Shown: one piece after another, positions 1 to 7,808 of the stretch
How positions within the stretch are numbered: position 1 is the stretch's first letter
Layout of the letters: the number at the start of each line of letters is the position of its first letter
Translations under genes and position numbers: made by a program
The notes under the pieces: model-generated
Seen by the model: the letters and a program-made list of their open reading frames with translations, nothing else
Told to the model about the DNA's origin: nothing
The model's database searches: none
Source: Desulfobulbaceae bacterium
GTDB lineage: Bacteria > Desulfobacterota > Desulfobulbia > Desulfobulbales > SURF-16
Length of the DNA: 36,408 bases
Reading direction: 5' to 3'
Assembly: GCA_002868945.1 (NCBI GenBank)
Contig: PKTX01000067.1
Location: 1 to 36,408 of the forward strand

Positions 1-9
1 CTTTGCCAT
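1..9 (-). CDS. Start of an unidentified gene running off the left edge
   Basis: On the minus strand the last readable codons are ATG GCA AAG (Met-Ala-Lys). They are preceded by AAAGGAG at a normal Shine-Dalgarno distance (about 15-21). The rest of the gene lies outside the window, so its product cannot be named. Its promoter probably lies between here and about position 100, which carries no other convincing gene. Confidence 0.5.
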
Positions 10-243
10 TGTTTTGCTCCTTTCTGTTTGAAATTAAGTTAACAGATTGGAACGGCATTTTCACTTAACGACCTGTCCAGTTTTCCCCGACCAGCTCTCT
101 GCGAACGGTCAGAGTAAAATTTAATCCAAAAGGCGGTTGATGCTCTGTCATCTTCCGCCTTTTCTGTTTTTAAAGAGGCTGGCCCGGCCCTGACCACAAC
201 TCCAGCACCTCTACCAGCCGATACCTCAGCCAAAGCAAGCAAG

Positions 244-282
244 AGCCGCCATCCACTAAAGACAGTGGTTGGCGGCTTTTTT
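244..282 (+). terminator. Rho-independent terminator
   Basis: A stem with arms AGCCGCCATCCACT and AGTGGTTGGCGGCT (one mismatch) around a short loop is followed at once by a run of six T. The T run is on the plus side, so it would stop plus-strand transcription. No convincing plus-strand gene precedes it in the window, so it may be the relic of a lost gene. Confidence 0.7.
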
Positions 283-598
283 GTCTGCTATGTTGCATAA
301 AATTCCTTATGTAACATGGGCGTGGCCGTCAGGCCGTACCAAGCTTGGCCGCATTTTACATAAGAAGATTTTATGCGGGCGAAGCCCCGGCATCACATGG
401 CGCAGCCGCCGGACATAGCCTGCACCAAAAGATGACAACCACATACCATGAACCCCTTCGAGGGGAGGTAAGCGAAACGAAGTGGAGACTCCGTTGGGGT
501 GATCCTCTAAAGCCGGATTACGGATAGCGAAGCGGAAGACGCAGCAGTTCGCGGCTGCAGCCGCTAGCCGGAGACCTTCCACCTCTCTTTCTCTGTGA
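283..598. other. Non-coding, palindrome-rich stretch
   Basis: No credible gene is seen. The stretch begins with a palindrome (290-317, ATGTTGCATAA / TTATGTAACAT). CTTATGTAA and GCATAAAAT then recur in inverted form at about 350-379, giving nested inverted repeats around a GC-rich core. A further hairpin, ACCCCTTCGAGGGG, lies near 450-463. Short open frames on both strands here read like translated non-coding DNA. This could be a mobile-element end or a structured RNA; nothing decides between them. Confidence 0.4.
290..317. repeat. 28-bp palindrome
   Basis: ATGTTGCATAA, six bases, then TTATGTAACAT: the arms pair with one mismatch. The CTTATGTAA half is repeated in inverted form about 45 bases further on, so the same right arm can pair with either partner. 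This could be a protein-binding site or an element end. Confidence 0.5.
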
Positions 599-861
599 TT
601 ATGGGAAGTAGCGGTAGATATCCCGCCGGTGAAGTGCCCGGATGAAAATGACCAGGTCATTCTCGACCTTGATGCCTATGCGGAAGTTGCCGAAGCGAAT
701 CCGACAATAGTCACTCTAAGTTTTTTGAGGTTGGCAACCCCGGAAAGGTCGGCGGCCTGCTCAACTTCCTCGATGACCTCTTTAACGCGATCCAGAAAGT
801 CTTTGTCCTTTCTGCGTGCGCGTAAATTCTTGGCAAAGCTGTTTCTGAACTCCGTTTTCAT
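599..861 (-). pseudogene. RelE/ParE-type toxin, frameshifted
   Basis: The first frame starts with ATG at 861 and reads MKTEFRNSFAKNLRARR, continuing to LKKLR near 705, then runs out of frame to a stop at 676. The neighbouring frame continues the family sequence with DYCRIRFGNFRIGIKV and ends HRRDIYRYFP at 599-601, the normal C-terminus of small RelE/ParE mRNA interferases. The 263-nt span lacks one base of a complete 88-codon frame, and the break sits next to a run of six A. The start overlaps the antitoxin stop as ATGA. Either the toxin is inactivated, which is common for this class, or there is a homopolymer sequencing error. What is seen is the two-frame homology; the toxin function is family knowledge. 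Confidence 0.75.
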
Positions 862-1022
862 GCAGAGTCTTCTTTGCCGTCCAGAATGTCGAAAATCTCC
901 TTCCTGCTGGCAGAGCCGGAAGACTCACCCTCCTCAATGGCCCGAACCATGGCAAGGTCTTCCATGGCCTGCTTGAAGAGATCCTTCAGCTTACCGTTGT
1001 CGATCGACATTGTTTCCATCAT
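858..1022 (-). CDS. Small antitoxin of a RelE-type TA module
   Basis: A 54-residue acidic protein starts MMETMSIDNGKLKD and ends EIFDILDGKEDSA. The C-terminal pattern (A.VRAIEEGE.SG.ASR.EIF..L.G) is that of small antitoxins partnered with RelE/ParE toxins. The ATG at 1022 overlaps the TGA of the upstream regulator (ATGA). It follows an AAAGGAGGT site at 1026-1034; a second ATG at 1019 has slightly better spacing and cannot be excluded. The gene is translationally coupled on both sides: regulator to antitoxin to toxin. Confidence 0.65.
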   Translation of the reverse strand: MMETMSIDNGKLKDLFKQAMEDLAMVRAIEEGESSGSASRKEIFDILDGKEDSA

Positions 1023-1378
1023 CTTACCTCCTTTCCTGCCAACTCCTGAAAGCAATACTTCAGGATAACAAGATCAAGTATTTCCTTGGCAAGCTCTTTT
1101 TCCTTCTTGCAAAGGGTATCTACCATCTCAAAGCGTCTTAGCAGCTCCCGATCCTGAACATTGAGTTTGGCGGGGCGGCCCTGTGGCTCAAAGGCCAGAT
1201 AATCAAGGGTCACATCAAATGCTTCGGCCAGCCTGATCAATATATCTGTGGAAGGCAAGTTTACGCCACGTTCATAGGCTGACACCTGCTTTTGGTGTAT
1301 CCCCAACCTCTCGGCAAGCTCGGCCTGAGTCCAGTGTTGTTCCTGTCTTAACTGCCTAATTCGTTCTGAAATAGTCAT
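1019..1378 (-). CDS. XRE-family transcriptional regulator
   Basis: A 119-residue protein with a Cro/C1-type helix-turn-helix in residues about 3-58 (ISERIRQLRQEQ, TQAELAERLGI, then QVSAYERG) and a helical tail rich in Lys and Glu. It is the first gene of the operon and overlaps the antitoxin gene by four bases. It probably represses the operon, as XRE proteins do in many toxin-antitoxin loci. The start ATG at 1378 has a weak GAGGG site nine bases upstream. A third regulatory gene besides antitoxin and toxin is less usual than a two-gene module. Confidence 0.85.
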   Translation of the reverse strand: MTISERIRQLRQEQHWTQAELAERLGIHQKQVSAYERGVNLPSTDILIRLAEAFDVTLDYLAFEPQGRPAKLNVQDRELLRRFEMVDTLCKKEKELAKEILDLVILKYCFQELAGKEVR

Positions 1379-1379
1379 A

Positions 1380-1770
1380 TTTGTTGCCCTCGCATGTGAT
1401 CAAGATAACTTTTTCGTTGAACTGTTCGACAAGGTAGGCTTCAAAGAGGCCGTGACCATGCTGGAGTCTGCAACCTTCCCCAAGAGATCAGCCAAGACCG
1501 TAGCCAAGAAGAGTAAGGAATAGCGGTTACAGATAAAAAGCTGCTGGCCGGGGGGGTGATTATTATCAGCATACCTTTGTAGAGGACAGTCGAGGCCCGG
1601 ACTACCTCAAGAATCGAGGCATCACCGACCACCAGAGCCAGAAAGACTTCGGGGCCGGTTTTATGACGGCAACAAATCAGAACAGTCCTGAGCGGTCCCT
1701 TTTACCTTCTTCCTTGCCGGCAGCTCCTGCTTACATACCATCCCACCCTGCCTCACTGACCAGCTCATAA
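1380..1770 (+). pseudogene. Remnant of a CHC2 zinc-finger/DNA primase-like gene
   Basis: One frame (1380-1523) reads DQDNFFVELFDKVGFKEAV followed by a Lys-rich tail. This matches the region after the CHC2 zinc finger of primase-like proteins (typically GGD...FV...VSFKEAV..L). After a stop, a second frame contains KLLAG. After a frameshift in the G7 run at 1550-1556, a third frame reads DYYQHTFVEDSRGPDYLKNR and GITDHQSQKDFGAGF, the pattern that links the zinc finger to the TOPRIM part in DnaG-like and CHC2 proteins (DYYHQT...YL.KRG). The N-terminal finger and the TOPRIM domain are missing. It abuts the xre gene, so the TA operon may have truncated it. The family call comes from remembered motifs, not a search. 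Confidence 0.5.
1403..1432 (-). promoter_or_regulatory. Possible promoter of the xre/TA operon
   Basis: On the minus strand TTGTCG (1427-1432), an 18-base spacer and TTATCT (1403-1408) resemble a sigma-70 promoter about 25 bases upstream of the xre start. It lies inside the primase-like remnant. This is pattern matching only. Confidence 0.3.
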
Positions 1771-1794
1771 TAATAATAAAAGGCAACAATTTCT

Positions 1795-1852
1795 GTTGAC
1801 AACTTGCGCGGCGGAAATATATTTGAGCAGTCAACTATTAAGGAGTCAACTA
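1795..1852. promoter_or_regulatory. Putative MarR operator repeats
   Basis: GTCAAC occurs twice as part of a direct repeat, AGTCAACTA (1829-1837 and 1844-1852). It also occurs once inverted as GTTGAC (1795-1800) over the -35 box. The copies straddle the promoter and the ribosome-binding site, the expected place for autorepression by the MarR protein encoded just downstream. The function is inferred from position. Confidence 0.4.
1796..1823 (+). promoter_or_regulatory. Sigma-70 promoter of the marR-efflux operon
   Basis: TTGACA (1796-1801), a 16-base spacer and TATATT (1818-1823) form a near-consensus promoter 29 bases upstream of the MarR start codon. It is the strongest promoter match in the window. 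Confidence 0.7.
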
Positions 1853-2316
1853 TGACCAATTGCCTTCAATACCATGAAGATCTGCCCCTCTCACGGTTGA
1901 TCTATCACACGGCCCATGCCATGAAGATTGTTGCGGAAAAGCTGCTGAAGCCCTATGACCTGACCATTGAGCAGCTTTACCCCCTGAAAATCCTGGCCAC
2001 CGAACCGGGCCTGAATCAACGGCAGATCGGTGAACAGTGCAGCAAGACGCCCTCCAACCTGACCCGCATCCTGGATCGTCTGGAGAAAAAAGAGCTGATA
2101 GAACGGCGCCGTGATCCCCATGATCGCCGCACCACCCAGATCTTTCTCACCTCCCGGGGCAAAACCCTGCTCACTGAGGTGACCGGTATCCTTGACGGAT
2201 TCTCCGAACGCATCATAGAGGGGATCAGCATGGCCGACCGGCAGATCACCAAATCCTCCTTAGACACAATAGTCCGCAACATCAAGGCATTAGAGTTTAA
2301 AAACCAACCCTCCTGA
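1852..2316 (+). CDS. MarR-family transcriptional regulator
   Basis: A 154-residue winged-helix regulator. The DNA-binding part includes LNQRQIGEQCSKTPSNLTRI followed by LDRLEKKELIERRRDPHDRR, the typical recognition helix and wing of MarR, and the ends are helical for dimerisation. The start is the ATG at 1852 with AAGGAG six bases upstream; an upstream TTG at 1804 lies within the promoter and is unlikely. It is the first gene of an efflux operon, with the adaptor gene 13 bases downstream. MarR proteins usually repress such operons until a small aromatic or toxic ligand binds, so self-regulation through the GTCAAC repeats is likely. The ligand is unknown. Confidence 0.9.
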   Translation: MTNCLQYHEDLPLSRLIYHTAHAMKIVAEKLLKPYDLTIEQLYPLKILATEPGLNQRQIGEQCSKTPSNLTRILDRLEKKELIERRRDPHDRRTTQIFLTSRGKTLLTEVTGILDGFSERIIEGISMADRQITKSSLDTIVRNIKALEFKNQPS

Positions 2317-2329
2317 ACGAGACCTCACC

Positions 2330-3385
2330 ATGCGAATCATCACCAGTATCGCCCTTGCCTTTCTTGTCCTGGCCCCCTCCTCGGCAGCGGCCCAGGAACA
2401 GCCGCCGGCCAAGGTGGTTGTCAGCCAAGTTTCTGAAAAAGAGGTGGCCCAGAACCAGGCCATGATCGGTACCCTCTACTATGACCGGGTGAGCCGTCTC
2501 TCCAGTGAACTTGCCGGTCTGGTAGCCGCGGTGCATGTCCGTGAGGGTGACCGCGTTGACCGCAACGCCGTGCTGGTTGAACTGAACACCGACATCCTGG
2601 ACACGGAAATCAAACTGACCGAGACCCGTATTGCGCAGATCGCCCTGCGCATCGAAAATGCTGAGAAAAACCTGAAACGTCTGGAACGACTCCATGCCCA
2701 GGAAGGTGTCAGCGAAAAGGATTACGAGGATTCCCTGTATGCCTATCAGGATCTGGTCAAGGAAAAGCAGGCCCACCAGGACATTCTGACAAAGCTGCAG
2801 ATTCAGAAGAAACGCAGCCGCATCAGAGCCCCGTACGCCGGTGTCATCCTCAGCAAGGATGTGGATGTGGGCGCCTGGGTCAGTCAGGGCAAGGAGATTG
2901 TCGGCATTGCCTCCAGCCGCGACCTCTTTGTCAAGGTGCCGGTGGGCGAGAGCATGCTGCGTCACATCACCATCGGTGCCGAGGTGCCGGTGCTGATCAA
3001 CGCCTATGACCGGCAACTCATCGGTACTATCCAGGCCATTGCCCCGGTGGCGGATGCCCAGACCAAGAACGTCTTCTTAAAGATCAACATTGCCGATCAG
3101 GATGACATTGCCGTCAACATGTCGGCCACCGTGCATGTGGCCACCAGCCCGGCCAGAAAACTTGCCATCATTCCCCGCGATGCCCTGGTCCGGAACCAGG
3201 GTCGCACTTTCATCTACACCATCAAGGAGGGCAAGGCGGCCATCCTGCCGGTGAACATTGTCGCCTTTCTCGGCAAAGAGGTGGGAGTGGATAATGCCCA
3301 TATCGTGCCCGGCATGCCGGTGGTCATTGAGGGCAATGAACGTTTACGTCCCGATCAGGCCGTCGAGGTAAGCGGAGAGCACTAA
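2330..3385 (+). CDS. RND efflux periplasmic adaptor (HlyD/AcrA family)
   Basis: A 351-residue membrane-fusion protein that bridges the inner-membrane pump and the outer-membrane channel. It has a Sec signal peptide (about residues 1-21, ending SSAAAQ) with no lipobox cysteine, so it is probably a soluble or loosely attached periplasmic protein. Next come a biotinyl-lipoyl half (LAGLVAAVHVREGDRVDRNA), a long alpha-helical hairpin with coiled-coil character (about residues 80-155), the second lipoyl half (SRIRAPYAGVIL) and beta-barrel and membrane-proximal domains. Its stop TAA shares one base with the ATG of the pump gene, so the two are translationally coupled. Length is normal for the family. 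Confidence 0.92.
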   Translation: MRIITSIALAFLVLAPSSAAAQEQPPAKVVVSQVSEKEVAQNQAMIGTLYYDRVSRLSSELAGLVAAVHVREGDRVDRNAVLVELNTDILDTEIKLTETRIAQIALRIENAEKNLKRLERLHAQEGVSEKDYEDSLYAYQDLVKEKQAHQDILTKLQIQKKRSRIRAPYAGVILSKDVDVGAWVSQGKEIVGIASSRDLFVKVPVGESMLRHITIGAEVPVLINAYDRQLIGTIQAIAPVADAQTKNVFLKINIADQDDIAVNMSATVHVATSPARKLAIIPRDALVRNQGRTFIYTIKEGKAAILPVNIVAFLGKEVGVDNAHIVPGMPVVIEGNERLRPDQAVEVSGEH

Positions 3386-6300
3386 TGGATATTATCAAAA
3401 GCTCCATAGAAAAGCCGGTGGGCATCGCCGTTGCCGTCATCCTGGTGGTGATGTTCGGCATCATCGGTCTCAACAAGCTGCCGGTCCAGCTTACCCCGGA
3501 CGTGGAAACCCCGGAGATCACGGTGAATACCACCTGGGCCGGCGCCACTCCCTATGAGATCGAAAAGGATATCATCGAAAAGCAGGAGGAGGTCTTAAAG
3601 GGGTTGCAGGGTCTTACCGAGATGGAAAGCGCCAGCTACAACAGCTATGGCGAGATCTCCCTCTCCTTTGAGCTGGAAACCGATATTGACGACGCCCTGC
3701 TGCGTGTCTCCAACAAGATGAACGAGGTCTCCAACTATCCGACCAATGCCGACAAACCGGTGATCGAGGCGGCCGGCGCCAGCAGTTCACCGGTGATCTG
3801 GATGATGCTGAAGACCAAGCCGGAGAATCCGCAGCACATCAATGAGTTCAAGACTTTTTTTGAAGACAATGTCCGCCAGCACCTTGAGAGGGTAAAGGGC
3901 GTTGGCTCCCTCTTTGTCTTCGGCGGCACGGAAGACGAGCTGCAGATCACCCTGGATGTCGAGAAGATGGCGCGCCACCAGATCACCATCAACCAGGTGA
4001 TCCGCGCCGTGCGCCAATCCAACTCCACCATCTCGGCCGGCACCCTGGGCATCGCCAAGAAGAATTACCGCATCCGCACGGTGAGCCAGTTCCAGTCGCC
4101 CATGGAGGCCTTGAACGTCGTTCTTTTTGATGACGGCAGCAAGCGCGTCTATCTCCATGACGTGGCGCAGGTGGCCAAGGGCTATCGCAAGGAAGATGTC
4201 TCGGTGCAGCATAGCGGCGACCAGGTTATTGTCTGCGGTGTCCGCAAGGAGCAGGGTGCCAATGTGCTGACCCTGACCGACACCCTCGAAGAAAAGGTCA
4301 ATGAGCTCAACCAGGGCCTGCTGGCCGACAATGACCTCTACATCAAATGGGTCTATGATCAGCGGCCCTACATCAATACCGCCATCAAGCTGGTAAAGCA
4401 GAATGTCCTGGTGGGCGGCAGCCTGGCCGTCTGCGTGCTGCTCATCTTTCTGCGCAGCCTGCGCACCACCATTACCACGGCCATTGCCATTCCCATATCC
4501 GTGACCGGCACCTTTATCTTTCTGTGGATCATGGGCCGCAACCTCAATGTTGTTACCCTGGCCGGTATCTCCTTTGCCGTGGGCATGCTGGTGGATAACG
4601 CCATTGTCGTGCTGGAAAACATCGACCGGCACCGCAAGATGGGCAAGCCTGCCAAGGATGCCGCCCTGGACGGCACCAAGGAGGTATGGGGGGCAATTCT
4701 GGCCTCCACCGCCACCACGGTGGCCGTCTTCCTGCCTGTTATCTTCATGCAGGAGGAGGCCGGCCAGCTCTTTCGCGATATTGCCATCGCCATCACCTCT
4801 GCCATCCTGATCAGCCTCTTTGTGTCGATATCGGTGATCCCTTCTGTTTTCCACCTCTTTTACCGGAATCAGAAAAACAGCCTGAAAGAGGTAAAGAAAC
4901 ATCGCTTCGGCAGTCTCTTTGTCGACCTGTTCATGAAAGTTGCCGACTTCTGCCTGCGCAACAAGGTCACCCGACTGGGCACCGTGGTGCTGCTCACCAC
5001 CTTTTCCGTTAGCCTGACGGCTCTGCTCATGCCGCCGGCCGAATATCTGCCCCTGGGCAATCGCAACCTGATCCTCAACATCCTCATGCCGCCGCCCGGC
5101 TATTCCGTCGACAAGCTCAAAGAGATGGGCGACTATATCTACGACGAAATTGAGCCGTACATGCAGGAAGATGAAAAGGACGGCATTCCACGGGTCCGCG
5201 ATATCTTTTATGTGGGGGCCGATCGCATCAACCTGTTCGGCGGCATCTCGGCCCATGAAACCAGGGCTGCGGAGATGATCCCCCTCTTTCAACGGATAAT
5301 CGACTCCATCCCCGGCATCTTCGGCATCAGCCTGCAGGCCGGTATCTTTGAAACCGGTCTGGGCGAAGGCAACAATATTGATATCAATATATCCGGCACC
5401 GACATCGACGCCATGATCAATGCCGGCCGCACCCTGTTCGGCACGGTGGGCCAGAAGATCCCCGGCGCCCAGGTGCGGCCCATTCCCTCTCTGGAAACGA
5501 GCTATCCGGAGGTCAAGATCATCCCCAACAAGGAGAAACTGGCTGCAAACGGCCTCACCGAAGAGGACCTCGGCATCTATGTGGATATCCTGATGGATGG
5601 CCGCAAGATCGATGAATATCGCCCCGAGGGCATCAAGCAGGTGGATATGGTGGTCAAGGGCAAGGAGACCCTCTTCACCACGCCGGAGGCCATTCTCGAC
5701 AGCACCATTGTCAACAGCTTCGGCCAGCTGATCCGCATCAGAGATGTCGCCGATCTCCAGTATAGCCAGGGCATGCCGCAGATCAACCACCTGGAGCGCC
5801 TGCGCACCATTACCCTGCAGGTCACGCCGCCACGGGGTCTGGCCCTGCAGAGCGCCATGGAGACGGTGGAAAAGGATATTGTCGGCGCCCTTAAAAAAAG
5901 CGGCGCCCTGTCCGAGGTAACAGTGGCGGTGGGTGGTAATGCCGACAAACTGACGGAAACACGGCTGGCCTTGCAGTGGAATCTGCTCTTGGCCCTGATC
6001 ATCACCTACCTGCTCATGTCCGCCCTTTTTGAGAATTTTCTCTACCCCTTTATCATTCTCTTTTCCGTGCCCCTGGCCGCGGCCGGCGGTTTTGTCGGCC
6101 TGAAAATGGTGGATTTCTTTATTGCGCCCCAGGGTTTTGATGTGGTGGCCATGCTCGGCTTTATCATCCTGATCGGCACGGTGGTCAACAACGCCATTCT
6201 CATTGTCCACGTCTCCCTCAACAACGTGCGCTACTACGACATGCAGGGCGTGGCTGCCATTTCCGATGCCATCCAGACCCGTATACGGCCCATCTTCATG

Positions 6301-6483
6301 AGTGCCACCACCAGTCTGCTGGGCATGCTGCCCCTGGTGCTCTCCACCGGGGCCGGCAGTGAGCTTTATCGGGGCTTGGGCAGTATCCTGCTTGGCGGCC
6401 TGGCCATGTCCACCATGTTCACCCTCTTTGTTATCCCATCGCTCCTTGCCTTTGTTATCGGCATGGAAAGGAGTCGCCGATGA
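3385..6483 (+). CDS. RND-superfamily multidrug efflux pump (AcrB-like)
   Basis: A 1032-residue inner-membrane proton/drug antiporter. It has the full RND layout: TM1 at about residues 10-30, a large porter/docking loop, TM2-7, a second loop and TM8-12. In TM4 the proton-relay motif reads GMLVDNAIVVLEN, with Asp404-Asn405 where AcrB has two aspartates. In TM10 the motif GTVVNNAILIV has Asn at 935, where AcrB has the relay lysine. The DN/NN pattern occurs in a known subgroup of RND pumps, so this is a variant rather than decay. It overlaps the channel gene by ATGA. The substrate cannot be read from sequence; antibiotic, solvent or bile-like compounds are typical. Confidence 0.95.
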   Translation: MDIIKSSIEKPVGIAVAVILVVMFGIIGLNKLPVQLTPDVETPEITVNTTWAGATPYEIEKDIIEKQEEVLKGLQGLTEMESASYNSYGEISLSFELETDIDDALLRVSNKMNEVSNYPTNADKPVIEAAGASSSPVIWMMLKTKPENPQHINEFKTFFEDNVRQHLERVKGVGSLFVFGGTEDELQITLDVEKMARHQITINQVIRAVRQSNSTISAGTLGIAKKNYRIRTVSQFQSPMEALNVVLFDDGSKRVYLHDVAQVAKGYRKEDVSVQHSGDQVIVCGVRKEQGANVLTLTDTLEEKVNELNQGLLADNDLYIKWVYDQRPYINTAIKLVKQNVLVGGSLAVCVLLIFLRSLRTTITTAIAIPISVTGTFIFLWIMGRNLNVVTLAGISFAVGMLVDNAIVVLENIDRHRKMGKPAKDAALDGTKEVWGAILASTATTVAVFLPVIFMQEEAGQLFRDIAIAITSAILISLFVSISVIPSVFHLFYRNQKNSLKEVKKHRFGSLFVDLFMKVADFCLRNKVTRLGTVVLLTTFSVSLTALLMPPAEYLPLGNRNLILNILMPPPGYSVDKLKEMGDYIYDEIEPYMQEDEKDGIPRVRDIFYVGADRINLFGGISAHETRAAEMIPLFQRIIDSIPGIFGISLQAGIFETGLGEGNNIDINISGTDIDAMINAGRTLFGTVGQKIPGAQVRPIPSLETSYPEVKIIPNKEKLAANGLTEEDLGIYVDILMDGRKIDEYRPEGIKQVDMVVKGKETLFTTPEAILDSTIVNSFGQLIRIRDVADLQYSQGMPQINHLERLRTITLQVTPPRGLALQSAMETVEKDIVGALKKSGALSEVTVAVGGNADKLTETRLALQWNLLLALIITYLLMSALFENFLYPFIILFSVPLAAAGGFVGLKMVDFFIAPQGFDVVAMLGFIILIGTVVNNAILIVHVSLNNVRYYDMQGVAAISDAIQTRIRPIFMSATTSLLGMLPLVLSTGAGSELYRGLGSILLGGLAMSTMFTLFVIPSLLAFVIGMERSRR

Positions 6484-7730
6484 AAACCGTAAGTCTCTTC
6501 ATAATTTTGATGATAACGGCCCTGCCCTGCCATGGCGCCAGCCTTGTCGAGCTGCAGAAGAGCGCCATTGCCAATCGCAGTATTGTCGAGCAGTATGAGG
6601 CCGAACTGGACAAGAGCAGCCGGGACGTCACCATTGCCGGTAGCCGCTTTCTCCCCAATGTGGGCGCCTCCTACACCGTTAATTCCCTGGACGAAGAGAC
6701 GACCCTGGAGGCCAGGGAAAACTCGGTTGCCCAGGGCATTATCACCTGGAACCTCTTTTCCGGCTTCTACGACTACTACAACCTGCGCTCGGCCCGGCTG
6801 CTGGAAAAGGCGCAGGAATACAAGCTGCAGGCCGTCAAACAGGACATTCAGTTGAATGTGGCCCTGCGTTATGTCGACATTTTCAACCGGCAAAGCAGCC
6901 TGCGGGTGGCCCGAGAGTCGCACGCCACCCTGGAAAAACTCCATGAGGATGCCCGCACCCGCCATGCCGTGGGTCTTATAGAAAAAAACCAGCTACTGCG
7001 CTTCCAGGTGGATCTTGACAATGCCTTTATCACTGTAAAAAAGGCGGAGGCCGAACTGGCCAAAAGCCTGCAGCGCCTCATCTTTGAGACGCAGCAGCAA
7101 CTCGTTCTGGACGAGCTCGACTTTACGGAGTTCGATCAGCTGCCGCAGCTGGCCGACAAGGAAGGCTACCGGATCGACATGCTGGCCAGGCGCAGTGAGA
7201 TCAAGACCCTGGAAGAGCTAGAAAAGGCCGTGAGCCTGCAGATCAGGGCCGCCTATGGCGAACACTTTCCGCAGCTTGACGTCAGCGGCAGCTACCGTAA
7301 GTATGAAGATGATTATATCAACGGTGACGGCACCTCTTACGATGAGGAGCTGCGCGCCCAGGCTGTCTTGAGCTTTACCTTTTTTGACGGCTTTGCCAGG
7401 CAGGCGAAAATCGGCAGGGCCCGCAGTGAAAAACAGAGTGTCGCCGCCCGGCTGCGGGAGTTAAAAAAGAGCCTGCAGACCGAGCTGACCAATCTCTTCT
7501 TTGATTATGAGGTCAGCATGGCCAATGCCCAGGTGGCCCGCAGCAGTATTGCCCAGGCCGAAGAAAACCTGCGCATCACCCACCTGAAGTATGATGAGGG
7601 CCTTGAAAAAGAGGCGGACCTGCTGGACGCCATTGCCAACCTGGCCCTGGCCAGAAACAGCTATGTGGCGGCCCGTACCGAGGTCTTTACCAACTACTTC
7701 ATGATATGCCGCGCCGTTGAAAAGTTTTAG
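6480..7730 (+). CDS. TolC-family outer-membrane efflux channel
   Basis: A 416-residue outer-membrane factor with a signal peptide (residues 1-20, ending CHGAS). Two repeated helical halves are visible, each with long coiled-coil helices, for example LRVARESHATLEKLHEDART and the later LRITHLKYDEGLEKEADLLD, the classical TolC-like motif near the C-terminus. It starts within the stop codon of the pump gene (ATGA overlap) and completes the tripartite adaptor-pump-channel set. It would form a trimeric channel in the outer membrane, which supports a diderm host. Confidence 0.92.
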   Translation: MKTVSLFIILMITALPCHGASLVELQKSAIANRSIVEQYEAELDKSSRDVTIAGSRFLPNVGASYTVNSLDEETTLEARENSVAQGIITWNLFSGFYDYYNLRSARLLEKAQEYKLQAVKQDIQLNVALRYVDIFNRQSSLRVARESHATLEKLHEDARTRHAVGLIEKNQLLRFQVDLDNAFITVKKAEAELAKSLQRLIFETQQQLVLDELDFTEFDQLPQLADKEGYRIDMLARRSEIKTLEELEKAVSLQIRAAYGEHFPQLDVSGSYRKYEDDYINGDGTSYDEELRAQAVLSFTFFDGFARQAKIGRARSEKQSVAARLRELKKSLQTELTNLFFDYEVSMANAQVARSSIAQAEENLRITHLKYDEGLEKEADLLDAIANLALARNSYVAARTEVFTNYFMICRAVEKF

Positions 7731-7808
7731 GGGACATGGCCGCTACTGATCGTGGCGGCAAGCCGGCAAACACGGCGCAAAAACAAGCCGAACCACGGAT
7801 AGACCACC

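Noticed and set aside
39-242. 67-codon minus-strand frame before the left-edge gene
   Set aside because: No Shine-Dalgarno, no recognisable motif, and it occupies the probable promoter region of the gene leaving the window.
3787-6210. Very long open frame (807 codons) antisense to the RND pump
   Set aside because: It is the mirror of a GC-rich gene with strong codon bias; its composition (His, Gly and Gln rich) is typical of shadow frames and it shows no domain motif.
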